In this document: positions 15,059 to 23,870 of the stretch, in pieces | Layout: every line of letters starts with the position of its first letter | Position numbering within the stretch: position 1 is the first letter of the stretch | Assembly (NCBI RefSeq): GCF_001545155.1 | Contig: NZ_CP014226.1 | Coordinates: 2,034,777-2,073,115 of the forward strand | DNA length: 38,339 nucleotides | Origin: Halomonas chromatireducens | GTDB taxonomy: Bacteria > Pseudomonadota > Gammaproteobacteria > Pseudomonadales > Halomonadaceae | Direction of reading: 5' to 3' | Position numbers and translations under genes: made by a program | The notes under the pieces: model-generated | The model's input: only the letters and a program-made list of their open reading frames with translations | Databases searched by the model: none | Told to the model about the DNA's origin: nothing

Positions 15059-16853
15059 ACCCCAGCAACAGCAGCACCGCCACCCCGATCATCAGCGGCA
15101 CGGCCAACTGCCGAAAGCGCCGCTCGTAGCGTGTCAGGCCGTCGATCCAAGCCATCGCCCTTTTTTCCTGCGCCACCAGCCGGGCTCGCAGGCGTGAGCC
15201 ACGTGTTTCGAGGCCATCGCCGAACGCCTTCAGGCCGACGCCGAAGCGTCTCGTCAGGGCAGCATAGAGCCACCAGAGATCCCCCGGCATCAGCCGCCAG
15301 ACGACGCGCCGTCGCCGGGTGATATCCGCAAGCCCGTAGAAACCCAGGCCCGCCAGCGCCAGGCCTGCGCCCGCCGGCCACAGCAGGCCCGGCAGCTCGT
15401 CGGGCGGTGGCCACGGGGCGTCGACCACGCCTCCGGCAACGGGTAGCCAGAGCGGCAAACTGGTGGCGGCCACGATAGCGAACAGCCAGGCCAAGGGCAT
15501 GGCTCCGAGCAAGGGTATGGCATGGAGACCCCGCTCGCGCCACTGCCGCCATAGCGCCCGTGCCATCAGTAGCGTGGTGCCCACGGCAGCGAGGCTCAGC
15601 CAGGTGAGCAGGGCGCCATGACCTCCCTCGTACAGCACGCTCTTGAACGCCCACTTGCTGGCCAGGCCGGAAGCCAGCGCGCCTGTCAGCGAGAGCGCCG
15701 GCAGCGCCAGCAGCGGCCACAGCAGCCAGGTCGGCAGCCTCGGCGGGTGTTCGCTGATGCCGATGCCCAGGAACAGCGCCCCCTTGGTCATGCCGTGGTG
15801 AGCGGCGAACAGCACTACCGCCACCGACAGCGCCGGCCATAGCGCCGGGTCGGTCAGGCCGATGCCCACCAGGGCGGTGAGCATGCCCATCTGGCTGACG
15901 CTGGAGTAGGCCAGCACCGCCTTGGGATGGCGCTGAGTGATGCCGAACAGGGCCGCGCCCAGTGCCCCCGCCACGCCCAGCACCGTCACCAGGCGCCCCA
16001 GGGGCTCGAGCCCGGCAGCCGGGTCACCCAGCGGCAGTACGCTGAGCCAGCCCACCAGGCCCGCCTTGATCATCACCCCGCTGAGTATCGCACTGGCCGG
16101 CGTCGGGGCCACCGGATGGGCCAGCGGCAGCCAGACATGAAGCCCCACTACCCCGGCCTTGACGCCGAACCCCAGCCACAGCATGGCCGCCATCCAGGGA
16201 CCCTGTTCGGCGACCGCGATGCTCTCACGCAGGCCGGTAAGGGTCAGCGTTTCCGCACTGCCCGCCGCCCAGAGCAAACCGCCGAGGATCAGCGCCTCGC
16301 CGAACAGGGCCATGATCAGATAGGCCCGCCCCCCAAGGTGGGCGTCGCGGTTATCGGCGTGGACCACCAGGCCATAGGCGGCGAAGGTCATCACCGCGAA
16401 GCCCAGGTAGAAGCTGGGAATGTCCTCGGCCAGCAACAGCAGCAGATTGCCGGCAAGGGTCAGCGGCCAGAGCATGGCCAGGCCCGTCAGGCGGCGAAAG
16501 GTGTCGCCATCTCCCGCTTCGCCGGCCTGCTGCTCGGCAATCAGGTACCCCCGGGCATAGACCCCGGCCAGCCCCCATAGCAGGGCACTGAACAGCAGCC
16601 AGGGCCGACGCGCCTCATCGAGCTGCCACACGCCGCCAAGCAGCCACCCCTCCAGCAGCAGGGTCGCCTCACCCGGCCATAGCGCCAGCACCAGGGCCGG
16701 CAGCGGTGCCGAGGCCCACCAGGCATCCAGCAGCTTCGGCCGGGGGCCCGGTCGCCACAGCGCATCCTGCTCCATCACCAGCCGCAGCGGGCTTCGCAGC
16801 ATCAGCACCAGGGGCCAGAGAACGGCCAGTATCAGCAGCAGCGTCGCGGTCAT
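15045..16853 (-). CDS. Proton-conducting antiporter subunit (NuoL/M/N-MrpA/D family), last gene of operon
   Basis: The 602-residue membrane protein has about 14 helices plus a basic amphipathic stretch and a final helix (LAVPLMIGVAVLLLLGFWL). Key family features are present in the central lysine helices (GFGVKAGVVGLHVWLP and SGVMIKAGLVGWL) and the discontinuous helix SSVSQMGMLTAL. Where the family normally has an essential glutamate in TM5, this protein reads GFAVMTFAAYGLVVH, with Ala in the aligned position; the two sister subunits keep Glu. The start ATG 16853 overlaps the previous stop as ATGA, so translation is probably coupled. It is presumably part of a membrane complex with the three upstream genes. 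It may be structural or regulatory rather than a full proton channel. Confidence 0.85.
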   Translation of the reverse strand: MTATLLLILAVLWPLVLMLRSPLRLVMEQDALWRPGPRPKLLDAWWASAPLPALVLALWPGEATLLLEGWLLGGVWQLDEARRPWLLFSALLWGLAGVYARGYLIAEQQAGEAGDGDTFRRLTGLAMLWPLTLAGNLLLLLAEDIPSFYLGFAVMTFAAYGLVVHADNRDAHLGGRAYLIMALFGEALILGGLLWAAGSAETLTLTGLRESIAVAEQGPWMAAMLWLGFGVKAGVVGLHVWLPLAHPVAPTPASAILSGVMIKAGLVGWLSVLPLGDPAAGLEPLGRLVTVLGVAGALGAALFGITQRHPKAVLAYSSVSQMGMLTALVGIGLTDPALWPALSVAVVLFAAHHGMTKGALFLGIGISEHPPRLPTWLLWPLLALPALSLTGALASGLASKWAFKSVLYEGGHGALLTWLSLAAVGTTLLMARALWRQWRERGLHAIPLLGAMPLAWLFAIVAATSLPLWLPVAGGVVDAPWPPPDELPGLLWPAGAGLALAGLGFYGLADITRRRRVVWRLMPGDLWWLYAALTRRFGVGLKAFGDGLETRGSRLRARLVAQEKRAMAWIDGLTRYERRFRQLAVPLMIGVAVLLLLGFWLE

Positions 16854-18355
16854 GGCAGGTACTCCTCCGTGGCCACGAGCGTTGCCAGGTCCAGCGGGCT
16901 GAAGGGCAGCCCGGCCAGCAGACCCGCCAGCAGACTGAACAGCGCCGTAGCCAGGGACGGCCACAGCAGCCAACCGCTGGTCTCGAAGCGCCCCAGGCAG
17001 CGCTCTTCGGGCCACTGCCCCTTGCCGTGTGCTGGCCCGGCACGAAACCATAGCCGGTGCAGGATCGGCAGGAAGTAGGCGGCATTGAGCAGGCTGCTGG
17101 CCACCAGCACGCCGATGACCCAGGGCATGCCGGCCTGCACGGCGCCCAGGCCCAGATACCACTTGCTGATGAAGCCGGCCACTGGCGGCAGGCCGATCAT
17201 CCCCAGCGCGCCGACGGTGAAGGCCAGGCTGGTCAACGGCATGCGCCGTCCCGCCCCGTCGAGTTCGTCAATCCGGTGAATGCCCAGTTCCTCGGCGTAG
17301 TTCCCGGCGCAGTAGAACAGCGTCACCTTCATCAGGCCCTGGTGCATCAGATGGGCCAGCCCGGCAATGGTGCCGAAGGGGCCGAACAGGCTGATGCCAA
17401 GCACGATGTAGGAGACCTGGCTGATGGTGGAGTAGGCCAGACGCGGCTTCAGTTCCTGCTGCGCCAAGGCACGGATCGAGCCGTAGAGAATGGTGAAGAC
17501 AGACAGCACTGTCAGCACAGTGAGCAGCCCAAGCTCGAAGGTCAGCTGGATGCCGTAGACGTCGTACACCAGGCGCACGATGCCGAAGGCGCCCGCCTTG
17601 ACCACCGCCACCGCATGCAGCAAGGCGCTGACCGGTGCCGGTGCCACCATGGCCCGCGGCAGCCAGCCGTGCAGCGGCACCAGGGCGGCCTTGACCCCCA
17701 GCCCCAGCAGCATTACCAGGAACAGCCCGATAAGCAGCGGATGATACGACGGGGCCAGGTCGCGCAGCATCTCGCGCTCACCGAAGGTGACGTCCCCCAC
17801 CAGTGCATGCATGCCCACGACCCCAAGCAGCAGCACCAGGCCCCCGGTCAGTGTGTAGCGCAGATAGACGGTGCCGGCAGCCAGCCCCGCCGGATGCCCC
17901 CGATGCACCACCAGCGGGTAGGTGGAGAGCGTCAGCAGCTCATAGAACAGCAGGAAGGTGAATAGATTACCGGCCAGGGAGATGCCAATGGTGCTGGCCA
18001 CACAGAGGCTGAAGAAGGCGAAGAAGCGCTTGCGATTGGGGGAGTCCTCCAGGTAGCCGATGGCGTAGACCGTCGTGGCCAACCACAGCAGCGACGATAG
18101 ACCGGCAAACATCATCCCCAACGCATCGACCCTGAGCAGGAACTCGACCCCTGGCACCACGGTGAAGCCGAACGCAAACTCTCGTCCCTGATAGAGCCCC
18201 ACCACCATCAGCCCCACCAGCAGCAGCTTGAGCAGTGCCGCCGAGAGGTTGAGCGCCGCCCGTGCCCGCCAGGCCCGTTCCGGCAGCAGCAGGATCAGCG
18301 GCGCCACCAGCAGAGAGGTGGCAAGGGTGATCAGCGGCAGCCATGCCTGGCTCAT
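16850..18355 (-). CDS. Proton-conducting antiporter subunit (NuoM/MrpD-like), third gene
   Basis: The 501-residue protein has about 14 membrane helices. The TM5 glutamate is present in FLLFYELLTLSTYPLVVH, and the channel lysines in LGLGVKAALVPLHGWLP and VAVVKAGAFG. The HGWLPRAMVAPAPVSALLHA motif is typical of the Proton_antipo_M domain. It should conduct protons or couple them to cation exchange. It starts at ATG 18355, overlapping the upstream stop as ATGA, and its own stop overlaps the next start the same way. MrpD is the nearest type by length and motif, but no classical Mrp neighbours (mrpE, F, G) are present. Confidence 0.88.
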   Translation of the reverse strand: MSQAWLPLITLATSLLVAPLILLLPERAWRARAALNLSAALLKLLLVGLMVVGLYQGREFAFGFTVVPGVEFLLRVDALGMMFAGLSSLLWLATTVYAIGYLEDSPNRKRFFAFFSLCVASTIGISLAGNLFTFLLFYELLTLSTYPLVVHRGHPAGLAAGTVYLRYTLTGGLVLLLGVVGMHALVGDVTFGEREMLRDLAPSYHPLLIGLFLVMLLGLGVKAALVPLHGWLPRAMVAPAPVSALLHAVAVVKAGAFGIVRLVYDVYGIQLTFELGLLTVLTVLSVFTILYGSIRALAQQELKPRLAYSTISQVSYIVLGISLFGPFGTIAGLAHLMHQGLMKVTLFYCAGNYAEELGIHRIDELDGAGRRMPLTSLAFTVGALGMIGLPPVAGFISKWYLGLGAVQAGMPWVIGVLVASSLLNAAYFLPILHRLWFRAGPAHGKGQWPEERCLGRFETSGWLLWPSLATALFSLLAGLLAGLPFSPLDLATLVATEEYLP

Positions 18356-19845
18356 GGCCCACCTCCCGTAATCTCCAGCAGCGCCAGGGGCCACGTCGCC
18401 GCCAGGCCCAGCACTAGCGAGGCAACGGCCAGGATCAGGGCGATCAGGTCCATTCTCAGGGGAACCGGCCGGTAGTCCTCCAGCTCCACATCCTCGACGA
18501 AGGAGTAGCGGAACACGCGGAACACATAGGCGGCGCTGAGCAGGGTGCCCACCGCCAGCACCAGGAGCCAGGGCCACTGCCCCGCCGCCAGTGCCGCATG
18601 GAGCAACAGCCACTTGGCGGTGAAGCCGGCGCTGGGCGGCAGGCCCACCAGGCTGATGGCGGCGATCCCGAAGCTCAGCAACGCCAGCGGGAAGCGCCGG
18701 CTGGCACCGGCCAGGCCCGACACCCGCGACTCGCCGGTGGCCAGCATCAGGTTGCCGACGGCCAGGAACATGGCGGCCTTGGCCAGGCTGTGGGCCAGCA
18801 GCTGCAGCCAGACGCCGTCCCAGGCGATGCTGGCCACCGCCGGGGCCGTGCCGATAAGCAGCGGGAAGGCGATCAGCAGGTAGCCCAGCTGCGACACCGT
18901 GGACCAGGCCACCACGTCCTTGAGCTTGTCGACCCGCCAGGCCAGCAGGCCGCCCCACACCACGGCCGCCGCCCCCATGCCACCCACCACCCAGGCCGCC
19001 ACAGCTGCCTGGGGTGCGAATACCAGCCACAGCTGCAGTGCGATGAAGAACGAGGCCTTGATCACCAGGGCGGCATGCAGTGCGCTGACCGGCGTCCAGG
19101 CCGAGCCATGCACCGGCGCCAGCCAGGCATGCAGGGGAAAGGCCGCCGCCTTCAACAGCAGCCCGGCGCTCAGCAGCGCCATGGCCACCCACAGCACCGG
19201 ACCCGCCTCGACCGTCTCGGCCAGCCCCGCCAGGTCCAGGCGCCCCCAGGCCCCCAGCAGCAGCGCCACGCCCAGCAGGAAGGCGAGCGAACCGATCAGG
19301 GCGAGCAGCAGATAGCGCATGCCCGCCGCCAGCGCATCCTCCCGCCCTGGCAGCAGCATGAGGCCCACCGCGCTCAGCCCCATCAGCTCCAGGCCGATGT
19401 AGAGCGTGAACAGGTCGGCGGCCAGCCAGATCAGCGACAAGCTAGCCGCCAGCAGCCCCATCAGCGGCCAGAGCCAGGCCGGCCCCCTGCCCTGGGCCTG
19501 CACCGCAACACGCAGATAGGCCGGGGCATAGGCGGCGCTTGCCAGCACCAGCAGCTGGGTGAGCAGCAGCAACAGCAGCGTCAGGCCATTGGCACGCCAA
19601 TGCAGCATCAGGCCGCCGAGCTCAAGCACCCAGGCCTGGGTGCCCTGGGACACGACCAGCGGCGTCAGGGTCAAGAGCGGCAGCAGGGCCAGCAGCGACG
19701 CCAGAACCGCAGGCCAGCTGCGCTTGGGCCGACAGGCAGCGCCGAGCACACCCAGCAGCAATGGCAGAACGACGACCAGCAGCGCCATCACGCTGCTACC
19801 CGTCGTGGGTAGCTGGGTCGTCACCAGGCCCAGGCGTTCGATCAT
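18352..19845 (-). CDS. Proton-conducting antiporter subunit (NuoL/M/N-MrpA/D family), second gene
   Basis: The 497-residue, 14-helix protein carries the TM5 glutamate in LYIGLELMGLSAVGLMLL, the channel lysines in GLLLKAAAFPLHAWLAP and ALVIKASFFIALQL, and the helix STVSQLGYLLIAFP. The last soluble loop (FRYSFVEDVELEDY) precedes a final helix. It starts at ATG 19845, overlapping the stop of the fusion gene upstream as ATGA. Expected role: one of three proton-pathway subunits in the complex encoded by 20513-15045. Confidence 0.88.
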   Translation of the reverse strand: MIERLGLVTTQLPTTGSSVMALLVVVLPLLLGVLGAACRPKRSWPAVLASLLALLPLLTLTPLVVSQGTQAWVLELGGLMLHWRANGLTLLLLLLTQLLVLASAAYAPAYLRVAVQAQGRGPAWLWPLMGLLAASLSLIWLAADLFTLYIGLELMGLSAVGLMLLPGREDALAAGMRYLLLALIGSLAFLLGVALLLGAWGRLDLAGLAETVEAGPVLWVAMALLSAGLLLKAAAFPLHAWLAPVHGSAWTPVSALHAALVIKASFFIALQLWLVFAPQAAVAAWVVGGMGAAAVVWGGLLAWRVDKLKDVVAWSTVSQLGYLLIAFPLLIGTAPAVASIAWDGVWLQLLAHSLAKAAMFLAVGNLMLATGESRVSGLAGASRRFPLALLSFGIAAISLVGLPPSAGFTAKWLLLHAALAAGQWPWLLVLAVGTLLSAAYVFRVFRYSFVEDVELEDYRPVPLRMDLIALILAVASLVLGLAATWPLALLEITGGGP

Positions 19846-20513
19846 GACGCCTGCCCGCCGCTGGCCGAAGCCGGCTCCCGGCTCGGCACCAGGGCACCCA
19901 GGCGACGAACCAGCAGCGCGCCCAGCGCCGTGCCGAGCAAGGCCACGACCAGGCCGGTAAACACCAGCCCCTGGCCCGCGGCGGGCGCCGTCTCGCCCAC
20001 CAGGGACATCAACAGCAGGAAGATACCGGTACCGGTGACATTGAATGCCAGCAGCCGACGCAGGAGATGGGTATGCAGGGCGAAGGCCCATAGCCCCAGG
20101 CCGATCAGCACCAGCCCGCTCCAGCGCGCCAACAGGCTGCCATCGCTGGCCGGCAAGCTGCCCAGGGCGGTCGCGAGCATGCCAAGGATGGCTAGAACGG
20201 GTAACAGGTGGAAGAGCCCCCGCCGCCAGATCAGCGGGACAGGGTCCCTGGCATGGGCCAGCCGAGCCGTCGGCGTTCTCCCGGCGAGGCCAACGCCAAG
20301 GGCGTGGAACAGGAAGCCGCCCGTCAAGGCGGCTCCCAACAGGGTTTCCAGCAGCGCCAGCCAGAGGAAACCCAGCTTCCACCAGGCCAGCGCCACGGCG
20401 AGGGCAAACAGCACGAACAGCGAACAGGCGCGAACCAGATGGCGATCGAGAAGGACAAAGGCCGCCAGCAATACAGGCAGCGTTACCAACAGCACATCGT
20501 CAAGTGGGGGCAT
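19842..20513 (-). CDS. Fusion of DUF4040/MbhD-like and MrpC/NuoK-like subunits
   Basis: The 223-residue protein has about seven helices. The first three (about 5-72) match the DUF4040/MbhD type, ending LLETLLGAALTGGFLFHAL, which corresponds to the E-x3-GAGLT signature. A basic loop (about 76-95) follows. The rest (about 98-210) matches MrpC/NuoK, with HTHLLRRLLAFNVTGTGIFL and a final GQGLVFTGLVVALLGTALGA helix. In Mrp and membrane-bound hydrogenase complexes these are separate subunits or part of MrpA, so this gene appears to fuse two. It is the first membrane gene of the operon and starts 15 bases after the zinc-ribbon gene. A conserved-looking Glu (LLE) lies in helix 3. Confidence 0.75.
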   Translation of the reverse strand: MPPLDDVLLVTLPVLLAAFVLLDRHLVRACSLFVLFALAVALAWWKLGFLWLALLETLLGAALTGGFLFHALGVGLAGRTPTARLAHARDPVPLIWRRGLFHLLPVLAILGMLATALGSLPASDGSLLARWSGLVLIGLGLWAFALHTHLLRRLLAFNVTGTGIFLLLMSLVGETAPAAGQGLVFTGLVVALLGTALGALLVRRLGALVPSREPASASGGQAS

Positions 20514-20528
20514 AGGCAGCGCGACGCC

Positions 20529-20753
20529 TTATTTATCGTTACGGTTGACGACCTTCTCGATCAAGGCTTCGCTTTCGCTGCTTGAGCCCTCCTTGAGCAT
20601 TTTAGCGGCTTCTTCATAGGAACAGAGATGGTGGTTGCAGGAAGCACAGACCACCTTGTCGTCGGGATTATGAGCTCCCGACACGCGGTAGAGGTGGCTG
20701 CCGCAATTGGGGCAGGCCTCGGGCAGGCGTAAGTCCTCGGAAAGATCGGGCAT
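20529..20753 (-). CDS. Small zinc-ribbon protein leading the antiporter operon
   Basis: The 74-residue soluble protein has two CxxC knuckles (CPNCG and CASCNHHLC, 16 residues apart), which should bind one zinc ion, and a charged C-terminal tail. No family function is known to me. The start ATG 20753 has GGAG nine bases upstream; GTG 20759 would be too close to it. Fifteen bases separate it from the DUF4040-MrpC fusion, so co-transcription is likely. It could be an assembly or regulatory factor, but that is inferred from position only. Confidence 0.75.
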   Translation of the reverse strand: MPDLSEDLRLPEACPNCGSHLYRVSGAHNPDDKVVCASCNHHLCSYEEAAKMLKEGSSSESEALIEKVVNRNDK

Positions 20754-20793
20754 CGTCACAGTCTCCTTGTGATTGATTGCAAAGGCGTCAAAG

Positions 20794-20819
20794 CCAAGGT
20801 TTCAATAAAGAAACCTTGG
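20794..20819 (-). terminator. Intrinsic terminator-like hairpin after trpB
   Basis: The perfect 10-bp arms CCAAGGTTTC and GAAACCTTGG enclose a 6-base loop, followed on the minus strand by CTTTG. It lies 53 bases after the trpB stop and 40 bases before the zinc-ribbon start, so it probably separates the two units. A TTGACG directly after the hairpin could serve as a -35 element. Confidence 0.65.
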
Positions 20820-20872
20820 GGTTTATCCTGCCTGACTCAACCCCAAAGGGCCAATTCCTACCCGGCTATCGC

Positions 20873-22075
20873 TTACAGACCCAGTTTTTCCGCAACGTAG
20901 TCGGCGTCCTTGTCACCCCGGCCGGAGAGGTTGATCAGGATATGTTCACCCTTGGGCAGCGTGGGGGCTACCCGCATCGCCCAGGCCACCGCATGGGCAC
21001 TCTCCAGCGCCGGGATGATCCCCTCCACGCGCGACAGTGTCAGGAAGGCTTCCAGGCACTCATCGTCACTGGCCGTCTCGTAGTCGACCCGACCCAGCTC
21101 CTTCAGGTGGCTGTGCTGCGGACCGACGCCAGGATAGTCGAGGCCGGATGCAATGGAGTGAACCGGCATCGGGTTGCCCGCCTCGTCCTCCAGCACGTAG
21201 CAGGCCATGCCGTGGATCTCGCCGGGCTTGCCCAGGGTCAGGGTGGCGGAGTGGCGCTGGGTGTCGAGTCCCTCGCCGGCGGGCTCAACACCCACCAGAT
21301 GCACCGACTCGTCTTCGAGAAAGGCGGGGAACATGCCGATGGCGTTGGAGCCGCCGCCGACACAGGCGGTGACGTGGTCGGGAAGGCGGCCGTGGCGCGC
21401 CAGGAACTGCTCGCGCGCCTCGCGGCCGATTACCGACTGGAAGTCACGGACCATCTTGGGAAACGGGTGCGGCCCCACCACCGAGCCGATGGCATAGATA
21501 TAGTTCTGGGGATCCTTGAGGTACTCCTCGAAGGCGCTGTCGACGGCATCCTTCAGCGTCGCGGTGCCGCGGGTCACCGGCACCAGCTTGCAGCCCAGGA
21601 TCTTCATCTTGGTGACGTTGGGGTGCTCCTTCTCGATATCCACCTGCCCCATGTGAATCTCGCAGGGGATCCCCACCAGGGCGCATGCCGTGGCCAGGGC
21701 CACGCCATGCTGGCCGGCACCGGTCTCGGCGATCACCTTGGTCTTGCCCATGAACTTGGCCAGCAGGGCCTCGCCCAGGCAGTGATTGATCTTGTGAGCG
21801 CCGGTATGGTTGAGGTCTTCGCGCTTGAGGTGGATCTGCGCCCCACCGAGCTTCTCGGAGAGCCGACGGGCATGGAAGATCGGGCTGGGCCGGCCGACAT
21901 AGTCAGAGAAGAGCTCGGCAAGCTCCTGCTGAAAATCCTCGCGCACGCGGATCTCTTCATAGGCGGCATCGATCTCGTCCATGACCCGCTTCAGTTCGGG
22001 CGGAATGAGCTGGCCGCCGAAACGGCCGAAGTAGCCCTGGGAGTCGGGAAGATTGGCAAAGGGGGAAGTGCTCAT
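20873..22075 (-). CDS. trpB: Tryptophan synthase beta subunit, stand-alone
   Basis: The 400-residue PLP enzyme joins indole and serine to make tryptophan. The PLP lysine is K95 in HTGAHKINH, the substrate loop is ETGAGQHG and the phosphate-binding loop is GGGSNAIG. Length and motifs fit the main TrpB1 type. trpA and trpF, its usual neighbours in gammaproteobacteria, are absent here; it follows a prenyltransferase gene at an 87-base distance. ATG 22075 is preferred over an in-frame upstream start because AGGA lies eight bases before it and [11 protein letters not shown] resembles the usual N-terminus. It may use salvaged indole or pair with a distant TrpA. Confidence 0.92.
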   Translation of the reverse strand: MSTSPFANLPDSQGYFGRFGGQLIPPELKRVMDEIDAAYEEIRVREDFQQELAELFSDYVGRPSPIFHARRLSEKLGGAQIHLKREDLNHTGAHKINHCLGEALLAKFMGKTKVIAETGAGQHGVALATACALVGIPCEIHMGQVDIEKEHPNVTKMKILGCKLVPVTRGTATLKDAVDSAFEEYLKDPQNYIYAIGSVVGPHPFPKMVRDFQSVIGREAREQFLARHGRLPDHVTACVGGGSNAIGMFPAFLEDESVHLVGVEPAGEGLDTQRHSATLTLGKPGEIHGMACYVLEDEAGNPMPVHSIASGLDYPGVGPQHSHLKELGRVDYETASDDECLEAFLTLSRVEGIIPALESAHAVAWAMRVAPTLPKGEHILINLSGRGDKDADYVAEKLGL

Positions 22076-22162
22076 GGCGTAATCCTGACGGCATCCGAAG
22101 TATCCGCTCATCTTGCCCAGCCCGGCCATGGCTGTCGAGGCAGACCTTGGATGAAACGGGCC

Positions 22163-23092
22163 TCAGGCGGCCAGCAATAGTCCCGCATTGAGCAGGATCA
22201 AGCTTCCCAGCAATACCCCGACCTTGAGGCCCATCAACGGAAGCAGCGGCTCAAGCACGCCCCGCTCCACATCGGCCGGCAGACACCAGAGCCCACGGGC
22301 CAACCAGACGGCAGCTGGAATGACCAGCCACATCAGCCAGGCCCCGGCGGGCAGCGCACCGGTGAGCCAGGCCAGCGGAATGACGGCGAAGGCGGCAAGC
22401 ACCAAGGCCGCCGAGAGCCGGGCCGCACGAAGGGCCCCTAGTCGGATGGCCAGGTGATCGCGTCCCACGCGCCGGTCGGGCTCGATATCGGGAAGCTGGT
22501 TGACCAGCAGCAGCGCGCTGACGAGCAGCGTCGGAACCAGCGAGGCCGTCAGCACCGTAAGCGAAAGCGTTCCGGTGAGCGCCTGGTAGGCGCCCGCCAC
22601 CATCAGGATGCCGAAGCCTGCTCCCGGCGCCATCAGGCAGAGCCAGGGCCGCCGGGTCAGCCAGCCGGTATAGGCGACGACCAGCAGCAGGCCCAGCAGC
22701 CCGTAGGGCAGCATCACCGCTCCCACCTCCCACAGGAAGCCTGCACCGATCGCCACTAAGCCGGCCAGGCAGGCCCAGGCGGCCACCCGCACGGCACCGG
22801 CGGCCGCGGGATTCTCCGGCAGCGAGCCGCTTCCCCCCGAAAACGGCGTCCGGGTGGTGAGACTGTCCAGCCCGCTACGGTAATCATGATGTTCGTTGAA
22901 CAGATTGACAGCGGCATGGGCCAGGAGCGCCGCGATCATGACCAGCAGGATATCGAGCCCCGCCGGCGAATGGCCGTCGAACCAGGCTGCGGTAACCGCC
23001 AGGCCGGCGCACAGGGGAGCCAGCACCAGGAAGTTGGGTCGACTGCTGCGCAGGCAGGCGTGCAGGGACGCCCCTGGTGCAACCCGTTTCAT
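22163..23092 (-). CDS. UbiA/MenA-type prenyltransferase
   Basis: The 309-residue membrane protein has about eight helices. The first prenyl-diphosphate motif is in NLFNEHHDYRSGLD (N-x6-D-x5-D) and the second in NQLPDIEPDRRVGRDHLA. The region TRTPFSGGSGSLPE is typical of the MenA branch (1,4-dihydroxy-2-naphthoate prenyltransferase), but other quinone or chlorophyll-type substrates are possible, and no other menaquinone genes are present. It lies between the carboxylesterase (31-base gap) and trpB on the same strand. The ribosome-binding site at ATG 23092 is weak. Confidence 0.85.
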   Translation of the reverse strand: MKRVAPGASLHACLRSSRPNFLVLAPLCAGLAVTAAWFDGHSPAGLDILLVMIAALLAHAAVNLFNEHHDYRSGLDSLTTRTPFSGGSGSLPENPAAAGAVRVAAWACLAGLVAIGAGFLWEVGAVMLPYGLLGLLLVVAYTGWLTRRPWLCLMAPGAGFGILMVAGAYQALTGTLSLTVLTASLVPTLLVSALLLVNQLPDIEPDRRVGRDHLAIRLGALRAARLSAALVLAAFAVIPLAWLTGALPAGAWLMWLVIPAAVWLARGLWCLPADVERGVLEPLLPLMGLKVGVLLGSLILLNAGLLLAA

Positions 23093-23123
23093 GTGATTTC
23101 CGCCCTGGGTCTGCGCGCCGACC

Positions 23124-23792
23124 CTAACGGGCCAGCCGCTGGCTCAGCCACTTGCCGATATCGCCGATCTGCTGGGGGCAGACCGCATGGGCCATGGGAT
23201 AGCTGCGATAGTTCGCCGGGTGGCCCAGCGACAGCAGCTTCTCGTAGCCCGCCTTGCCCAGCTGCTCGGGTACCACCGGATCGAAGGAGCCGTGGTGTAC
23301 TTCCGCCGGCAGGTCACGGTTGGCCTCGGCCAGGGGGACGCTGTCGGCGGTGGCGAAATAGGTGGAGAGCGCCAGCAGGCCGCCCAATGGCTCGGGGAAC
23401 GAGAGCGCCGCGTGATAGGCCACCGCGCCCCCTTGGGAGAAGCCGGCCAGAATGATCCGCCGGCTGTCGATGCCGTGGCCGATCTGCTCCCTGATCAATT
23501 CCTGGATGCGCTCGGCGGAGGCCACCAGCTGCTTCTCGTCGACGCGGCGATCGAGACTCATCTCCAGGATGTCGTACCAGGCCGGCATGACCATGCCGCC
23601 ATTGATGGTTACCGGGAGGCGCGGCGCATGGGGCAGGATGAAGCGAACGTTGGCATCGGCCGGCAGCGGCAACGCCGGGACCAGCGGTTCGAAGTCGTGG
23701 CCGTCGGCGCCCAGGCCGTGAAGGATGAAGACGCAGGCATCGGCGGGCTTGCCGCTCTTCGGCTCGATGATCAGTTCATCGTGGCTACTCAT
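23124..23792 (-). CDS. Carboxylesterase/acyl-protein thioesterase-type hydrolase
   Basis: The 222-residue alpha/beta hydrolase belongs to the EstB/carboxylesterase 2 family. The oxyanion turn is LHGLGADG (25-32), the nucleophile S119 lies in GFSQGG, the acid is D171 in GSFDPVVP and the histidine is H202 in PMAHAV. Such enzymes hydrolyse short acyl esters or thioesters in the cytoplasm. There is no signal peptide. It starts at ATG 23792 and is followed closely by the prenyltransferase gene. Confidence 0.88.
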   Translation of the reverse strand: MSSHDELIIEPKSGKPADACVFILHGLGADGHDFEPLVPALPLPADANVRFILPHAPRLPVTINGGMVMPAWYDILEMSLDRRVDEKQLVASAERIQELIREQIGHGIDSRRIILAGFSQGGAVAYHAALSFPEPLGGLLALSTYFATADSVPLAEANRDLPAEVHHGSFDPVVPEQLGKAGYEKLLSLGHPANYRSYPMAHAVCPQQIGDIGKWLSQRLAR

Positions 23793-23870
23793 GAGCTTGG
23801 TTCCAATCTAAGGAATGGGCGAAAAGCGACACCCTATCGTAAAGCCGGGTTCACCGCGAGCAAGCACCGC

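Noticed and set aside
16850..19192. Antiporter subunit with an extra 279 N-terminal residues
   Set aside because: The extension is the out-of-frame reading of the preceding gene; the true start overlaps its stop as ATGA at 18355. The same applies to long versions of the other two antiporter genes.
18598..19812. Long plus-strand ORF (404 codons) opposite the antiporter genes
   Set aside because: The translation is Gln/Arg/His-rich and is antisense to clear membrane-protein genes with matching motifs; typical for the opposite strand of high-GC coding DNA.
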